Position numbers and translations under genes: made by a program
From: Arabidopsis thaliana
Lineage: Eukaryota; Streptophyta; Magnoliopsida; Brassicales; Brassicaceae
DNA length: 64,000 nucleotides
Assembly: GCF_000001735.4 (NCBI RefSeq)
Contig: NC_003076.8
Span: forward strand, 20,091,835-20,155,834
Reading direction: 5' to 3'
Notes under the pieces: generated by a model
Told to the model about the DNA's origin: nothing
Seen by the model: the letters and a program-made list of their open reading frames with translations, nothing else
The model's database searches: none
In this document: positions 47,731-59,302 of the stretch, piece after piece
How positions within the stretch are numbered: the stretch's first letter is position 1
Layout of the letters: each line of letters begins with the position of its first letter

Positions 47731-49379
47731 GAACAAAATAGATGATAATTCTTTTTTAAGATTTATTTGTAACATGTGGGACAAAGGCATAAACGGCCGC
47801 AATATTAGAATTGTTAATTTTTCCCAATAACTTAAAAACTTTAAAACATAGAGCATCTCCTAATATATTTGTAATTATCAACTATCTTTATGAGAGGAGA
47901 ACATCATCATAATATTACTATCCGTGTTTAAATCCGCATAAGTATATTGTTGATAAAAAGAGATATCTTATAAATATGGATTGGTTTCAGGAAATATGAA
48001 CAAAATACCGGAACAAAACAGTTTCCTCAATTTAATAATCGAACTAGTTCTCGTGCTTGTGTTTTAAACTGACACCGTTTATGTCAAAATTATTCATTTT
48101 CCAAGGCGGAAATGAAACCACATTTTGCATAGATATGAACATAGATTAGTCCGAGTGCGGTTGTTTAACATCCATTCTAGTCACTAGACCATGTCTACTG
48201 ATCGAAAAAACAGTCTTAGGATTCATAATATTATGCAAATTTTGGAGCCACCGAATTTTTAAATTAGATTTTATGTATTGGTAAAAAAATCAAGTGCAAT
48301 TTGTTTTCGAAATTCAATTTCATTGATAAAAAAACATCATGTTTGTTATTTTACAAAATATTTTATTACAAATTTACAATACATATTATATTGTTTAGAT
48401 GTAAAATTTCTCATATTTACATTCGCTTTAGTTAGACCCCAAATCCCTAGACATGACCAGCATCATTATTCCTAAATACACCAATCGTTGCACACATTCA
48501 TTATTCCTAAATACACCCATCGTTGCACAATTCATTATTCTTAAATAAACCAAATTATCCGTTTCACTTCTTAAATTCTAAGAAATATTTATCGTTAAAT
48601 ATTTCTCCGTTAAAGATCCAGTACAAGTACTGCCAAAATCCAAGGATGAAGACTGTATTTTTATGATTTTGTCAATTTACTCTCTTAATTAAGATATTAA
48701 TCGAATCTATACACTGAAAATAACTAAACTATGAGTAATAAAATATCTCATTTGACTCTTTATGTCATGCAACGCGTTATCCTAATGAATAAAGTTCCAA
48801 ATGCCGCAAATTGAACATTAATTATAGGATCGTGGTAGGACTTAATTAATTTTTAGGGTTGATTAGTATACTTAGTTAGCACTTAATTCAGCACTATAGC
48901 TTTGAAGGTTGACATTTTACGACTTTTCATGCGTGTAATTCTGTTTCTTAATTATGTTTATAAGTTGTCGTAATAACTTAATTATACTTTTTTCCAGTTT
49001 CAAACAAGTTGCAAATACTATACTGTATGTTCATATACGTCTTATACTTCTCCAGTTCCCCCTATGTTCATTGGTTTGACCATAAAATTCAAATTCATTT
49101 AGCCAACCTAGCTAGGTGCATTCAAATACTGAGGGACAAATTCAACGTTTACTTATATAATATGATATGAATGTAAATATCATTAGAAAATGAAGTGTTT
49201 TGGTTTTACATAATGTCAACCTTCTATATTTGTGTTTTGCCAAACATGGAAAAAAAAATACAATGGTCACATGGATCTTTTGACGAAGAAGCAACCCTAG
49301 TTATTCACATTAGGTTAATGAATTTCTTCCATGTCCTTTTTTGGCGATAATTGTATTATGGAATATGCCTACATATCAA
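47731..49379. other. MYB78 upstream region, intergenic
   Basis: MYB78 promoter side followed by AT-rich DNA. It holds a short minisatellite at 48466-48551. No gene seen. Confidence 0.4.
48466..48551. repeat. Minisatellite, 34-35 bp unit, 2.5 copies
   Basis: Units starting TTATTCCTAAATACACC and continuing ATCGTTGCACA...TTCA begin at 48466 and 48501, with a third partial copy at 48535 (TTATTCTTAAATAAACC). Confidence 0.85.
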
Positions 49380-50170
49380 TGGTCTTTAATTAAGATTATT
49401 GTAGCAGGAGTTGCTTGTTGCTAATGAATTATATTGCTCATTTCCTTCCATATGTGATATACAGTGGCTTGAGCCACTAGCTTTTGCAGGATGGGCGGTG
49501 AATATGTGTACCTAGATTTGTTCAGACAATAAGAGAGTCTCAAATATAGAACATATTGGTTGTGAGGCTGAGTCGGGTCTGCATGGATCGTCTAATCAAC
49601 TTGTAGTAATCACAATTCACAAGGAAGTGGTTTTGGTTTTCATCATAAGTAGAGAAAAGACAACAGTGAGTTGCAATCTGCATACCCCATGAAGCAAGCC
49701 AAACTATAGTCGGTAGTCTATTCATTTGACAAATCTACATCTTGAAAGCAAGACTCATCAGTGATCAAACCAATATTTGGCCGCTTCCCGTGACCACAAT
49801 GCTTCCCAGTTCCCACGTAAAGCTGGAAGCGAAGAAGGAGTTTTCTTGACCATCAACAGTCCAAGTATACTAGTCTAGTTCCCAAGAACAACCGTGACTT
49901 GAACTTTTGTTAGGTAGATATATAGGCCAAGAAGCAGATCTGTTCTTGGCGCATAATAGAATTTCTATTTTTGAGGGCCATAAGCCCATAATCCATTAGC
50001 ATCAACAACTCGTGAGTGAATGGGAAGTCCCAATAGACGTTTCTATCTTGTCCTAACTATTTGATGAGTCTAAGCATCGTGCCAGATGCTTGCATTCCGA
50101 CAATTACCCACATTGGATCAAACAAACATCTCAGCAAGTAGGCGAAGCTTAAGGAGAGTTTTTCCAATTC
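49380..50170 (-). pseudogene. Antisense LINE relic, zinc-knuckle region
   Basis: Minus-strand translation gives LINE ORF2 blocks. About 49600-49725 reads NRLPTIVWLASWGMQI and ATHCCLFSTYDENQNHFLVNCDY, the zf-RVT domain (C-C...H..C). Downstream (49430-49500) is LVAQATVYHIWK. Upstream (50030-50160) are degraded LKLRLLAEM and GNCRNASIWHDA blocks. Many stops and frame changes are present and no ends could be found. It is a different copy from the element at 35.7-37.9 kb and is in the opposite orientation. Confidence 0.75.
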
Positions 50171-50846
50171 CATGAATCATTTAACCCCTTTTTCTACCAT
50201 CAAAAACTTAAATTTCAATATATATTTATGAATTTTGACCCAAAAAAAATATACATATTTATGAATAAAGTGTTGTTTTATACCTTGTGAGAGAAGAACC
50301 AACCCTTTTAACGTGTAAGCTATTGGCCTTGTACTTCTGCATGTCGCAGCTACACAGTAAAGCAACCAAAAAAAGCTATGAGTATAGTTGCTTAAGACCC
50401 AAGTATGTGGAGAGGTGTCATAATAGCGATTTCAAATCATAACTACCAACGTTGCTGGTGTCCATTTACAGAGATCACTTTTCATTTTACTATGGTATAT
50501 TGTTTCTCTCCGTAGTAGCCTTTGTTGCTGGCACAGCGACTTAAGACGAACTGGGACATTCATATACTAAGATAGGTTATTCCTTAATTTGTGTTGTGTT
50601 TTAGCATATTCTGATTTCTTTTTTCCCCTTTGTTTAATGATTTTATTGAGGTAACGCAAGGACCAAGAAAAGGAAATGGGATAAACTGATGATAGATTTG
50701 TTTAAGACAAGCAAGTAGAGGTACAATATTTTGGTATGAGATTGTCTCACACCAATAAACTACAAAGAAATAGAAACTTTTATTGGAGGGAAGAGAGTGC
50801 ATGGAACTTGTGTTCTTGGAGACGTTGGCGAGAACACATATTTTCA
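50171..50846. other. AAP6 3' region
   Basis: Contains the 3' UTR of the minus-strand amino acid permease gene. Frames here are chance. Confidence 0.45.
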
Positions 50847-53800
50847 CTAAGGAGCCTGGAAAGGCTTGAAATCCTTGAGACTTTGTATGAGTCCTTGCAC
50901 TGATCCGGCTGCAGCAACGAGGGACACAATGAAACAAGTCCAACTCAAGATTTTTAACCAAGTCCAAGTGAAAGAGAATTTCGGTATCTTCTTCTGAGCA
51001 ATATGCATCTCAATGGGAAAGTAAACAGTCAAAGGCCAGAAGGAAGCTGCTCCAATAAGACCCAAGAAATCGTTGAAGAAAGGGAAGATCATGGCTACAA
51101 CCGCGGTGACCACAACATATGAAGTCCTCCATACCAATCTGAGGAAGTTGATACTAAAATCACCACAGCAAGGGACATGGATTTTGTATTCTCCTGTAAT
51201 AAACTTGTTATCAGGCCAACGTTTCGCGCTCTGGCTCTCTACGAACTGAAAAATTGGTTGACAAAAGACTTGGTAGGCGCCGATAAGGTGCACGGCGATG
51301 CAGACATTGGCAAAGTCGATTAGCCAGAATGGCTCATAGAAACCAAAACCAGTTAGGAAATTTCCAGGAGCATCATTTCCAAAGGCAGCGTAACCAACAC
51401 AACCGCATAACATGTAGAAGAAGGTTGTTGTGGAGACACCCACAAGGCTTGCTCTTTTCATGGCTTTGTTCTCCGATGGAGGACCTGCTTTCAAGGTGTC
51501 CTGCCATGGTTTAGAGAAATATACAATTGTTAATAGTTTAGTAGAGATAGACAAACAAAACAATAGAAGCTAAACCAAACTTAACAGAAACTCTTTTTTT
51601 TTTTTTTTTTTAACATGAGTTATCTGGATTGTGGTGAACTCTTATTAATTCATCCTAATCTTTTAAATTGTTTTCAATATTGAAATGATTTCAAATTGAA
51701 TAAGTTTCCTAATAGACTGTCTCCTCTCAAAAGTAACTCTATGTCTTTAATGGGTAGGTCCATGCAGTGACGTTTACTTTGCGACCAGACGGCACACAAT
51801 TCAATTTTTTGGGACTCTCTCTTATTGCTGTCTCCCTAACTCCTACTATCATTAAGTCAACCCTCAACATGTAACATGCTTACAAAATATCAGTAGGACA
51901 TTAATAGTGACTTGCCTGTATTTCAATGAGAACAGTTGAGTATGCGTAGGCAAATGCAATGTCCCCAATCGCTTGGAACGTTCTCCATATTTTCTCGGCA
52001 CCCGATACATCAATCCCGACCGTAACTCCTGTCAGTGTTGTTCTTACGTGCTCACCGCCACCTTTATTTGTACGTTCTTCAAAACCATTAGGTCACACTC
52101 TTTAAGAAGATGTATAATTGTAAGAATAGGAATGTATATTTTATTTACCCGCCGCTTTGGCGATGGAGAGACCAACACCGATGGAGGCATAACAAAAGGA
52201 CATTACGGCCGCAAGAATGGAGAGCCAAGAGAGGTTATGGAAATTTGGGATTTGGCTAAGAATAATTTGGATGATTGCAAATATGATCATGAAGGGAGTG
52301 TTTGAAGTGGCACATTTAACATTATGCCCATTTTTGTGGAAACAATTCGACCTCTTCACTGCCCTGTTTCAATGAATCCTTACATCGTCAGTCTAATGCT
52401 TTTTTTCCTATATTGAAACAATTCATTCATATAATAGTTATAATTTTTTTTTGTGTGTGCAAAAGAATAGTTATAAAATTTAACATTCATATTTTATCAA
52501 TATAATTTTAACATAATTAACCAAAATAAAAATTTATTTTTCAGAATTCGACAATCATCATAGATCAAACTCGATTATTGATTGTTTTATTTTTTTCTGA
52601 AATTGTTTCATTCGACATTCCATTAGATCCAATATAAGTTAGCCCATTAAATCGAATAACTAACACATGCCAAAGAAAAAAAGATTTATGGAATTTTATA
52701 TAGCATATTGCTGCCTATCATCATAGACATAGCACTTTGTCTTCAAATGTAGTAGTGTAAATTAATAAAATCAGGCATTTGTTGTCCAGCCTTAAGACTT
52801 AATAAACATGCTTGATAATAAGTTAAGGAAAAGGAGAGTTTGCTATTATTGACTTTGACTATTTAACAAATGATAATAAAATATTTATCATAAAAGAGAA
52901 GTAAATAAAAAAAAAGAAAATAAAAAGAAAACTTACACCATGCTAATTGAAGCTGTGATTGTGTAGCCGATTGTTATTCCAATCAGATTCCCGTATTGAG
53001 CCAATCCACATAATTGCACTTTTCTTCCTCCTGTTTATCTTTTAACATCAATATATATCTATAGAATATCGTTGTTATATACATAAATCATCAATTCTAC
53101 AACTAAACATCTCTAATAAACAAAAACTGTCACATGAAGTCAAGTTGACGCTTTTGTACAAGAGTGTTGAAATGTGACCGACCACAACACGACATTTTCC
53201 AAGAGATACTATTCAGATATTGAATTTTAGAAGCTGTCTTTATCAAAATATTTGTTAGTTCTTAGATTTTTCGTGTCTACGATTTCTTAATTTAAAATCT
53301 TAAAGTTAAGGGGAGGGTATCTTTTGATAGTTAAAAGGGAAGAGAATAATAAGTGTGGTGAGGACAAAGAGAAAACTCCAAGAGACTATGATGCTGAAAG
53401 AATGAATTATAACTTCACATGGGATCACTACAAAAAAAATATCATTTTAAATCACTTATATTGAATATTTGTATTACTTATAATTGATGTAAAGAAATTT
53501 TACATCACTTAAATAAACGATTCGTATCTTGTTGATGCAAATAATTTACATCGATTTATTAACAACTGATGCAACTTCACATAATATTTGCATCGCTTGT
53601 TATAACTGATGTTTAATTTGAATCGGTTATAAAAACTGACGTGATATTTACATCATGTCAATTTTAAGACCAACTTCACATAATATTTACTACAAAACAG
53701 CATGTGTATATATAACACAGGAATATATATTGAAATGTAATCTTTTAGTATTTTTAGAGCGAGTTTAAACTAGAAGTTCATGAAACTTAATACTACTTGT

Positions 53801-54607
53801 CATAAAGGTTCTTCAGAGTGATTGACCAACAAAAAAGAAGAAGAAGATAGATAGCGAATCTGACCTAGATAGGATCGGACAACTTCCATGTAGGTGTAGT
53901 TGCGTTTGCCGGTAACAGGGTCAGGGGAACGGTAACAATCGGCAAGCATGGTTGATGTAAAATATGTTATGAAAGAAAAAGCCATTAGTACGGCGGGTCC
54001 TGCCACCCATCCAAGTTGTGCGATTGCCCACGCCAAAGACAACACTCCCGACCCTATCACGGCCGTTATTATGTGTGCACTCCCGGTCATCCATGTCCCT
54101 ATACAATTCAATTAACCACACAAACTCTATGTTATTTAGGATGCAATTACTGCAAACGCTAATTTTGCGTTTATGTCCGCATTAACACGTAGAAAAAAAA
54201 AACAAGTTTACGCCTATAAAAGATAGAATATTCGCAATTACTAAAAAATATTTTCAGTGTACACTTAAACGTCAAACGGAAACAAATTCTCGTCTTTTAT
54301 TAATGTTTCACGCTTGCGTCTAGAATTGTTTAACGTGCTAAAATAAATCTTCTTTGAAACATAATCATAATTTTGCATGCCAACACATACAATACAATGG
54401 ACTAGCTGAGACTTATTTACTTGCCCGTTATATATACACATCTATGTGATCATGCTGTCTGAATCATAGCGTATATAAGATTTAGAGAGATAACGATGAG
54501 TTACCAGTTCTTTTGTCGCGGCCATCCTCGTCAAAGTTTTTGTTAGTATCGCCAATTTCATGCTCCGGGAAGCTCTGTTCAACGAACATGCTCTTCTTCT
54601 TCTCCAT
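50847..54607 (-). CDS. AAP6: Amino acid permease 6
   Basis: Six exons: 54607-54505, 54098-53865, 53030-52937, 52363-52149, 52061-51916 and 51500-50847, giving 481 residues. It is a plasma-membrane H+/amino acid symporter of the AAAP family. AAP6 is known for high affinity to neutral and acidic amino acids including aspartate, and for a role in xylem-to-phloem transfer. Visible family blocks are GTWMTGSAHIITAVIGSGVL, SLAWAIAQLGWVAGP, YTYMEVVRSYLGGRKVQLCG, the hydrophilic CVDDHV-free loop with paired Cys (NCFHKNGHNVKC), DIAFAYAYSTVLIEIQDTLK and a C-terminal hydrophobic array, about 11 membrane spans in all. The intron after exon 5 starts with GC (GCAAGT at 51915), not GT. Intron 2 contains one end of a CACTA element. 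A TCTATTTAAG box lies about 90 bases upstream. Corresponds to At5g49630. Confidence 0.95.
53426..53695. mobile_element. Truncated CACTA element end in AAP6 intron 2
   Basis: Starts CACTACAAAAAAAATATCAT and continues with ATTTGTATTACTTATAATTG and many GATGTAAA/TTTACATC subterminal motifs, closely matching the left end of the element at 55817. No GTAGTG right terminus is present in the intron, so this is a deleted copy. The right limit is approximate. Confidence 0.8.
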
Positions 54608-54694
54608 CTATCGATTGTTTTTGAGCTTAGCTATGATAAAATAAGAAGAAGAGGCCAAAGGTAGTATGTATGGAGTGTCAAGGACTCTTCTCCA

Positions 54695-54704
54695 CTTAAA
54701 TAGA
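54695..54704 (-). promoter_or_regulatory. Candidate TATA box of AAP6
   Basis: Minus-strand TCTATTTAAG lies about 90 bases before the AAP6 ATG. Confidence 0.4.
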
Positions 54705-55813
54705 CACACCACATTTCACACCTAATCCCTTTCTCTCTTTTATTTTATTTTAAATGTCATCTTTTATATTGTAGTGTTCATTTTTCACACCTTTCATTAT
54801 TGTCTGTCTCTGTAATTAATATATTTATTATTTTACGTTATGATTTTATGAATGAGATTCATTAATGTCGAATAGATTGCTTCGATCGATTATATATATT
54901 GGATAGGCTCAGACCCATTTGTTGAAAGTTGACTACTGTTGGTGTTTATTTTGATTATAATTTACTGAGAGTGATAAATTAAATTAACTTTTCTTTGTGG
55001 ATGGGTGGGAGAATAATTATTGACACACTATCAGTGGCTCTCCTCTGTAGTTTCCTGGATCTTAGGTTACAAGGTCCACCACTTATCATTTTATTCATTT
55101 CTTGATTCCACACATACACATAATATGAAATTTTCAATTCCTATTCCTTTCTAATTCATTTTACTACTACGCGTACGGATTCATATATACATAAATACAT
55201 ATTTTAAAAAAAAAAACATATTTGTAAAACATTTTAACCCATGATACAGAAACATATATAAGACAAAAATACATCTTATGAATCTATATATCAACATGAA
55301 CCAAGTTTTATGATATTTTGTTCACCAAACCGAATCGTATGTAGTACATAAACAAAATGTCTCTGTATTTGAAGAACTTTTTAACTATAACGACAAGAGC
55401 GTGTGCCAATAACAGAAGGGACTTTAGTGGGCGATTAATCTCGTTCATAGATTTTGGCTTTTGATTTTTCAACCAAACTTCGAGCCAATTACGGTTTTTC
55501 GTTTTATATTCCTGTTGAATAAGGTTGACGATAGTTGAATTTTCAACGATTCTATTACTATCAAATATTTTTTTCTTTCCACTATGTTAGACCATGTTCT
55601 TGATGTTTTATCACGCGGTCTTGACATCAAATTCTGATAAGAGAGTCGACCAATTACAAAGCCCGTTTTTGGTATATTTCATAGCAAATATAAAAGTTGT
55701 TTATTTATACCAAAGTTAAAAGAGAATAAGCTAATTAAGTTTTCAAAGTCTTGTTACACAAGATAACATTATTTCTTTGATTTCAATTCATATTTGTTTT
55801 CATCGGTTTAGCC
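54705..55813. other. AAP6 promoter and upstream spacer
   Basis: AT-rich upstream region of AAP6 up to the CACTA element's target site. No gene seen. Confidence 0.45.
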
Positions 55814-55816
55814 AGT

Positions 55817-57333
55817 CACTACAAAAAAGTGATCATTTTATATCATTTATTTTAAATATTTGTATTACTTATAATTGATGTAAAAGAAAATTACATCATT
55901 TAAATAAATGATTTATATACTGTTGATGTAAATAATTTACATCATTTAAAATAAATATTTGCATCGATTATTATAACCGATGTTATTATGTATCATTTGC
56001 AAATAGATGATGTTAATTTTGCATCGATTAATAAAAATGATGTTAGTATTTGTTTCGATTATTGTAAGTGATGTTAAATATTTGTATTGATTGTAAATTA
56101 CTGATGTAAAGATTAATGTCAGTTTTAATAAATGATTCAAATAATTGTATCATTTAAAATAATGGATGTTAATTTTTTTTTGTCAAATACTGAATAACCG
56201 ATTGAATTAATTTTAGTTTTCATAAATATTTTTTAATAATTGTTTTATTTTCAATAATCACTAATTATAAATAAAATAATACAAAAAATCTTAAATTCAT
56301 TGAAGAAATTAAACCACGTACATAGTTCAAAAGTAAAATACTACAAATTAAACTTCAAAACTATAAACTACTTTTGTTCTTTGATTCTCTTGTAATCACA
56401 CAGAGACATACCACATATGTCTCCATAATTTTCCTCACGGTCATCTTCCTTACAAGATATCTAAGCATCAAAAAAATGTTTTCATTGTGCTTAATGTTTT
56501 TAACCTTCTCATGATCTCTTTGTGGCTTCTCATGATTTTACCCTGAAGATTGTACACCGTTGGCGTTTTCTTGCGATATCTTCCCTGGTTTTCTTAATTA
56601 GGGGAGAGACCGAAAGAACTTGTGTCTCCGACTTCTTAACCGATTACACGAACGTAGGTTCGGTTTACCTTTGGCGACATAGTTTTTGTTTCATTATTTT
56701 GGTGTTTTGTTCTTCTAGGGAAGAAGAGATGATGAAAAGAAGAAGAAGTTATATTAAAAAGAAAAAGAAAAATCTATCATATTAGCAAAGGAAACGTAGA
56801 TTTATAGAGATATTAGGGAAGTTAGGATTCTAGGAAGATTTCATAATCGTGGGGAAAAAAGTAAATGGATATTCTGTTTCCAAAAGAATATTAGACTACA
56901 AAAGTTATTAAAGATGGCAATTAAAAAAAATGAAGTGATGTAAAATCATAAAAGAAATGATGCTAATTAAATTAACTTAAGAATCGATAAAAAAAAAATG
57001 ATGTAGTTGATAAATTATTTATTGGCATCACTTTTTTATTGATGTAAAATATATATCATTTTTTAAGTGATGTTAATTAAATTAATAAACATATCAGTTA
57101 TTTAAGTGATGTAAATTTATATATTTATATCAATATGTAAAAGTGATACAAACTAACTTAGATTTGCATCAGTTTTAATTAATTGATGCGACACAAATTA
57201 ATAACAGCATCAGCTATTGTAACTGATGTTACATTTTAATATTTGCATCAATTATTAATAAGTAATTTAAAATAATATCATTTAATTTTGTGATTCAATA
57301 TAAATGATTCAATTCGACTTTTTCTTTGTAGTG
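55817..57333. mobile_element. Non-autonomous CACTA (En/Spm-like) element
   Basis: A 1,517 bp element with ends CACTACAAAAAAGTG... and ...TTTTTCTTTGTAGTG. These form an imperfect inverted repeat of about 13 bases, flanked by AGT on both sides (55814-55816 and 57334-57336), the 3 bp duplication of CACTA transposons. Both subterminal zones are dense in GATGTAAA/TTTACATCA motifs, as expected for transposase-binding repeats. The interior (56290-56800) has no transposase domain; a frame of 87 residues there (56522-56785) is unrecognised. It must depend on an element elsewhere. Confidence 0.9.
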
Positions 57334-57540
57334 AGTTACAATGGTATCACGTTTTAATCTATCAGAAATTTTAAAAATCAATTATTCGATGATCATATTT
57401 CTTTATAAAAAAAGGTTAGATTTCAACCCCAAAAAACATATGTTATTCAGAAAAGACAAAACAAAAGCTACATACATTTCAGTGTATATTTATGGAAAAA
57501 AAAAATATCAAAATTTCCTTCCACTTGCAGTTGAACTCTG

Positions 57541-57588
57541 AAGTATCTACTCAAAAAAAAAAAAAAAAAAAAAAAAGTATCTACTCAC
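57541..57588. repeat. 13-bp direct repeat framing a pure A tract
   Basis: AAGTATCTACTCA at 57541-57553 and again at 57576-57588, with only As (22 bases) between. It has the form of a target duplication around a tail-only retroposon. Confidence 0.75.
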
Positions 57589-58733
57589 CACAACAAAGCA
57601 AATTTCTGAGAATCCAATGTTTTTGTAGAGCGACCGGTCAATTAAGTGTTGGTAAGAACTAAAAACATGTAATTAATGTGCTTAATTTGTAAATATTATT
57701 CCGCACCCAATTTATAACAATCGAGCTTATGTTAAAGCGATGATTAGCTGGTTGTTTGGGTTCTCAGTGACTAAGCAGAAGCAATAAATTAATGTATAGA
57801 AAAACTGAACTAAGAAAAGTAAAATATGCAAGTAAATAAATAAATAATGAGGAAATTAAACACTTGTCAAAACTCAACAAATGACTAAGAATACAAGAAA
57901 AACTTCGAGCATGATGACGATCAGTCGTAAGAAAACAAAACTAATGTATCCAATTAATGTAGTATCCAACGAATGTTATGTAAGACATAGTTTCAAGGGT
58001 TTACCATTTTTGCTTAAGTTACTAAGTTCATATTTTAAACATTTTCTAGCTAACACCCGTTTGGTAGATTAAGACAATCTAGTTTTTGTTGGAAATTAAC
58101 ATCATTTTAAAGGTATTTAAATATTTAAGGAGAGAGATCATATACGTTTCACCTCTCGAATTCATTTTCATCTTTATAATATGGTATTGTATTTACTATC
58201 TATGGTTTCTAAATTTTTTTGAATATTTAATCACTTCGGATAAGAAACGATCATACATTAGAGTTTGGTATAAAAAACCGTATGCAAATAGTTCATATTG
58301 ATTTGGCGGTTTTCTCGACATATTTACACATATACCTTAGCCAAAATGGTCTTTTCATTTTCAAACAACCTTTTCTTTTCAAATCCTATTAATCCTCCTA
58401 CTTCTTCATCACCATATTTGAATCAAAACTATCTAACTTCTAATGTAATAATTGTTCAAGAAAAATATAAATATAAACATTTCACTTTTTTGTATTTTAT
58501 TAATATAATTTAAACCATTCATCGACATTAAAAAAAAAAAGAAAAAACTAACACATAACGAGTTTACAAATATAAATTATCAATAAAAGTCTCATCGTCA
58601 ATCCCACCAAAGACGAAGAAGGGTTATCTCCACTCAAACATGTGTCATGCAATTGAAAACGATAAAAATACGTACTGTGGGAATAAAGTGATACGTTTTT
58701 CCGGCATTTTTTGCAACATAACTCCAGTTTTAG

Positions 58734-58811
58734 ACATCAATTTTTCTTTGACGAAAAAACAAAAAAACATCAATTTTTCATTGACGAAAAAAAAAAAAGA
58801 CATCAATTTCA
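58734..58811. repeat. Repeated ACATCAATTTTT with A-rich spacers
   Basis: ACATCAATTT(TT) occurs three times (from 58734, 58768 and 58800), separated by CTTTGACG-A(n) and CATTGACG-A(n) spacers. The period is about 33. It can be read as a tandem duplication of one tail insertion. Confidence 0.75.
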
Positions 58812-59302
58812 TTTTTTTTCTAACCATGATAAAACTACTACAAAACAAGTTAAAAGGGATACGATGTACATCAAACTCATAAGCTTGCGAAAATTATCAA
58901 TAAAAAGTGATCCAAGAAGATAAAATTATGATAATCCACATGTGATTGCTAACAAATTGAAGATTCGATTACTTGAAATAGAAGCTAAAAGCCAATCCCA
59001 ATTTTCCAAGGAACAAATCTTCTTTGATTTTTTTGGGTAAATCGTTGAACCAACGACACATAAGTAAAGAGAATCTGCATATAAGGTAGAAGAAAGTCAT
59101 CGAATCTACAACACTAACTCTTGCAATAATTATTTAATACTAAAAGAAAATACGTACTGACAAAACCGTGACATAAACCAGATATATTGGATGGCAAATT
59201 TGGATCTCATCCAAACTTGAAAACTGCCAAAACATACTGGAAAACGAAATAAAATAGAGAGAATATCCGGTAGGAGATATTTTTAAAATTTTCACATTAA
59301 TT

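Larger units (their letters stand above)
57334..59302. other. Intergenic stretch with A-rich repeats
   Basis: AT-rich DNA with two A-tract structures framed by direct repeats (57541-57588 and 58734-58811). Short frames such as 58086-58301 are AT-driven and not supported as genes. Confidence 0.45.

Noticed and set aside
56522..56785. 87-residue frame inside the CACTA element as transposase
   Set aside because: No transposase motif; too short; ends in a Lys/Arg run made by A-rich repeats.
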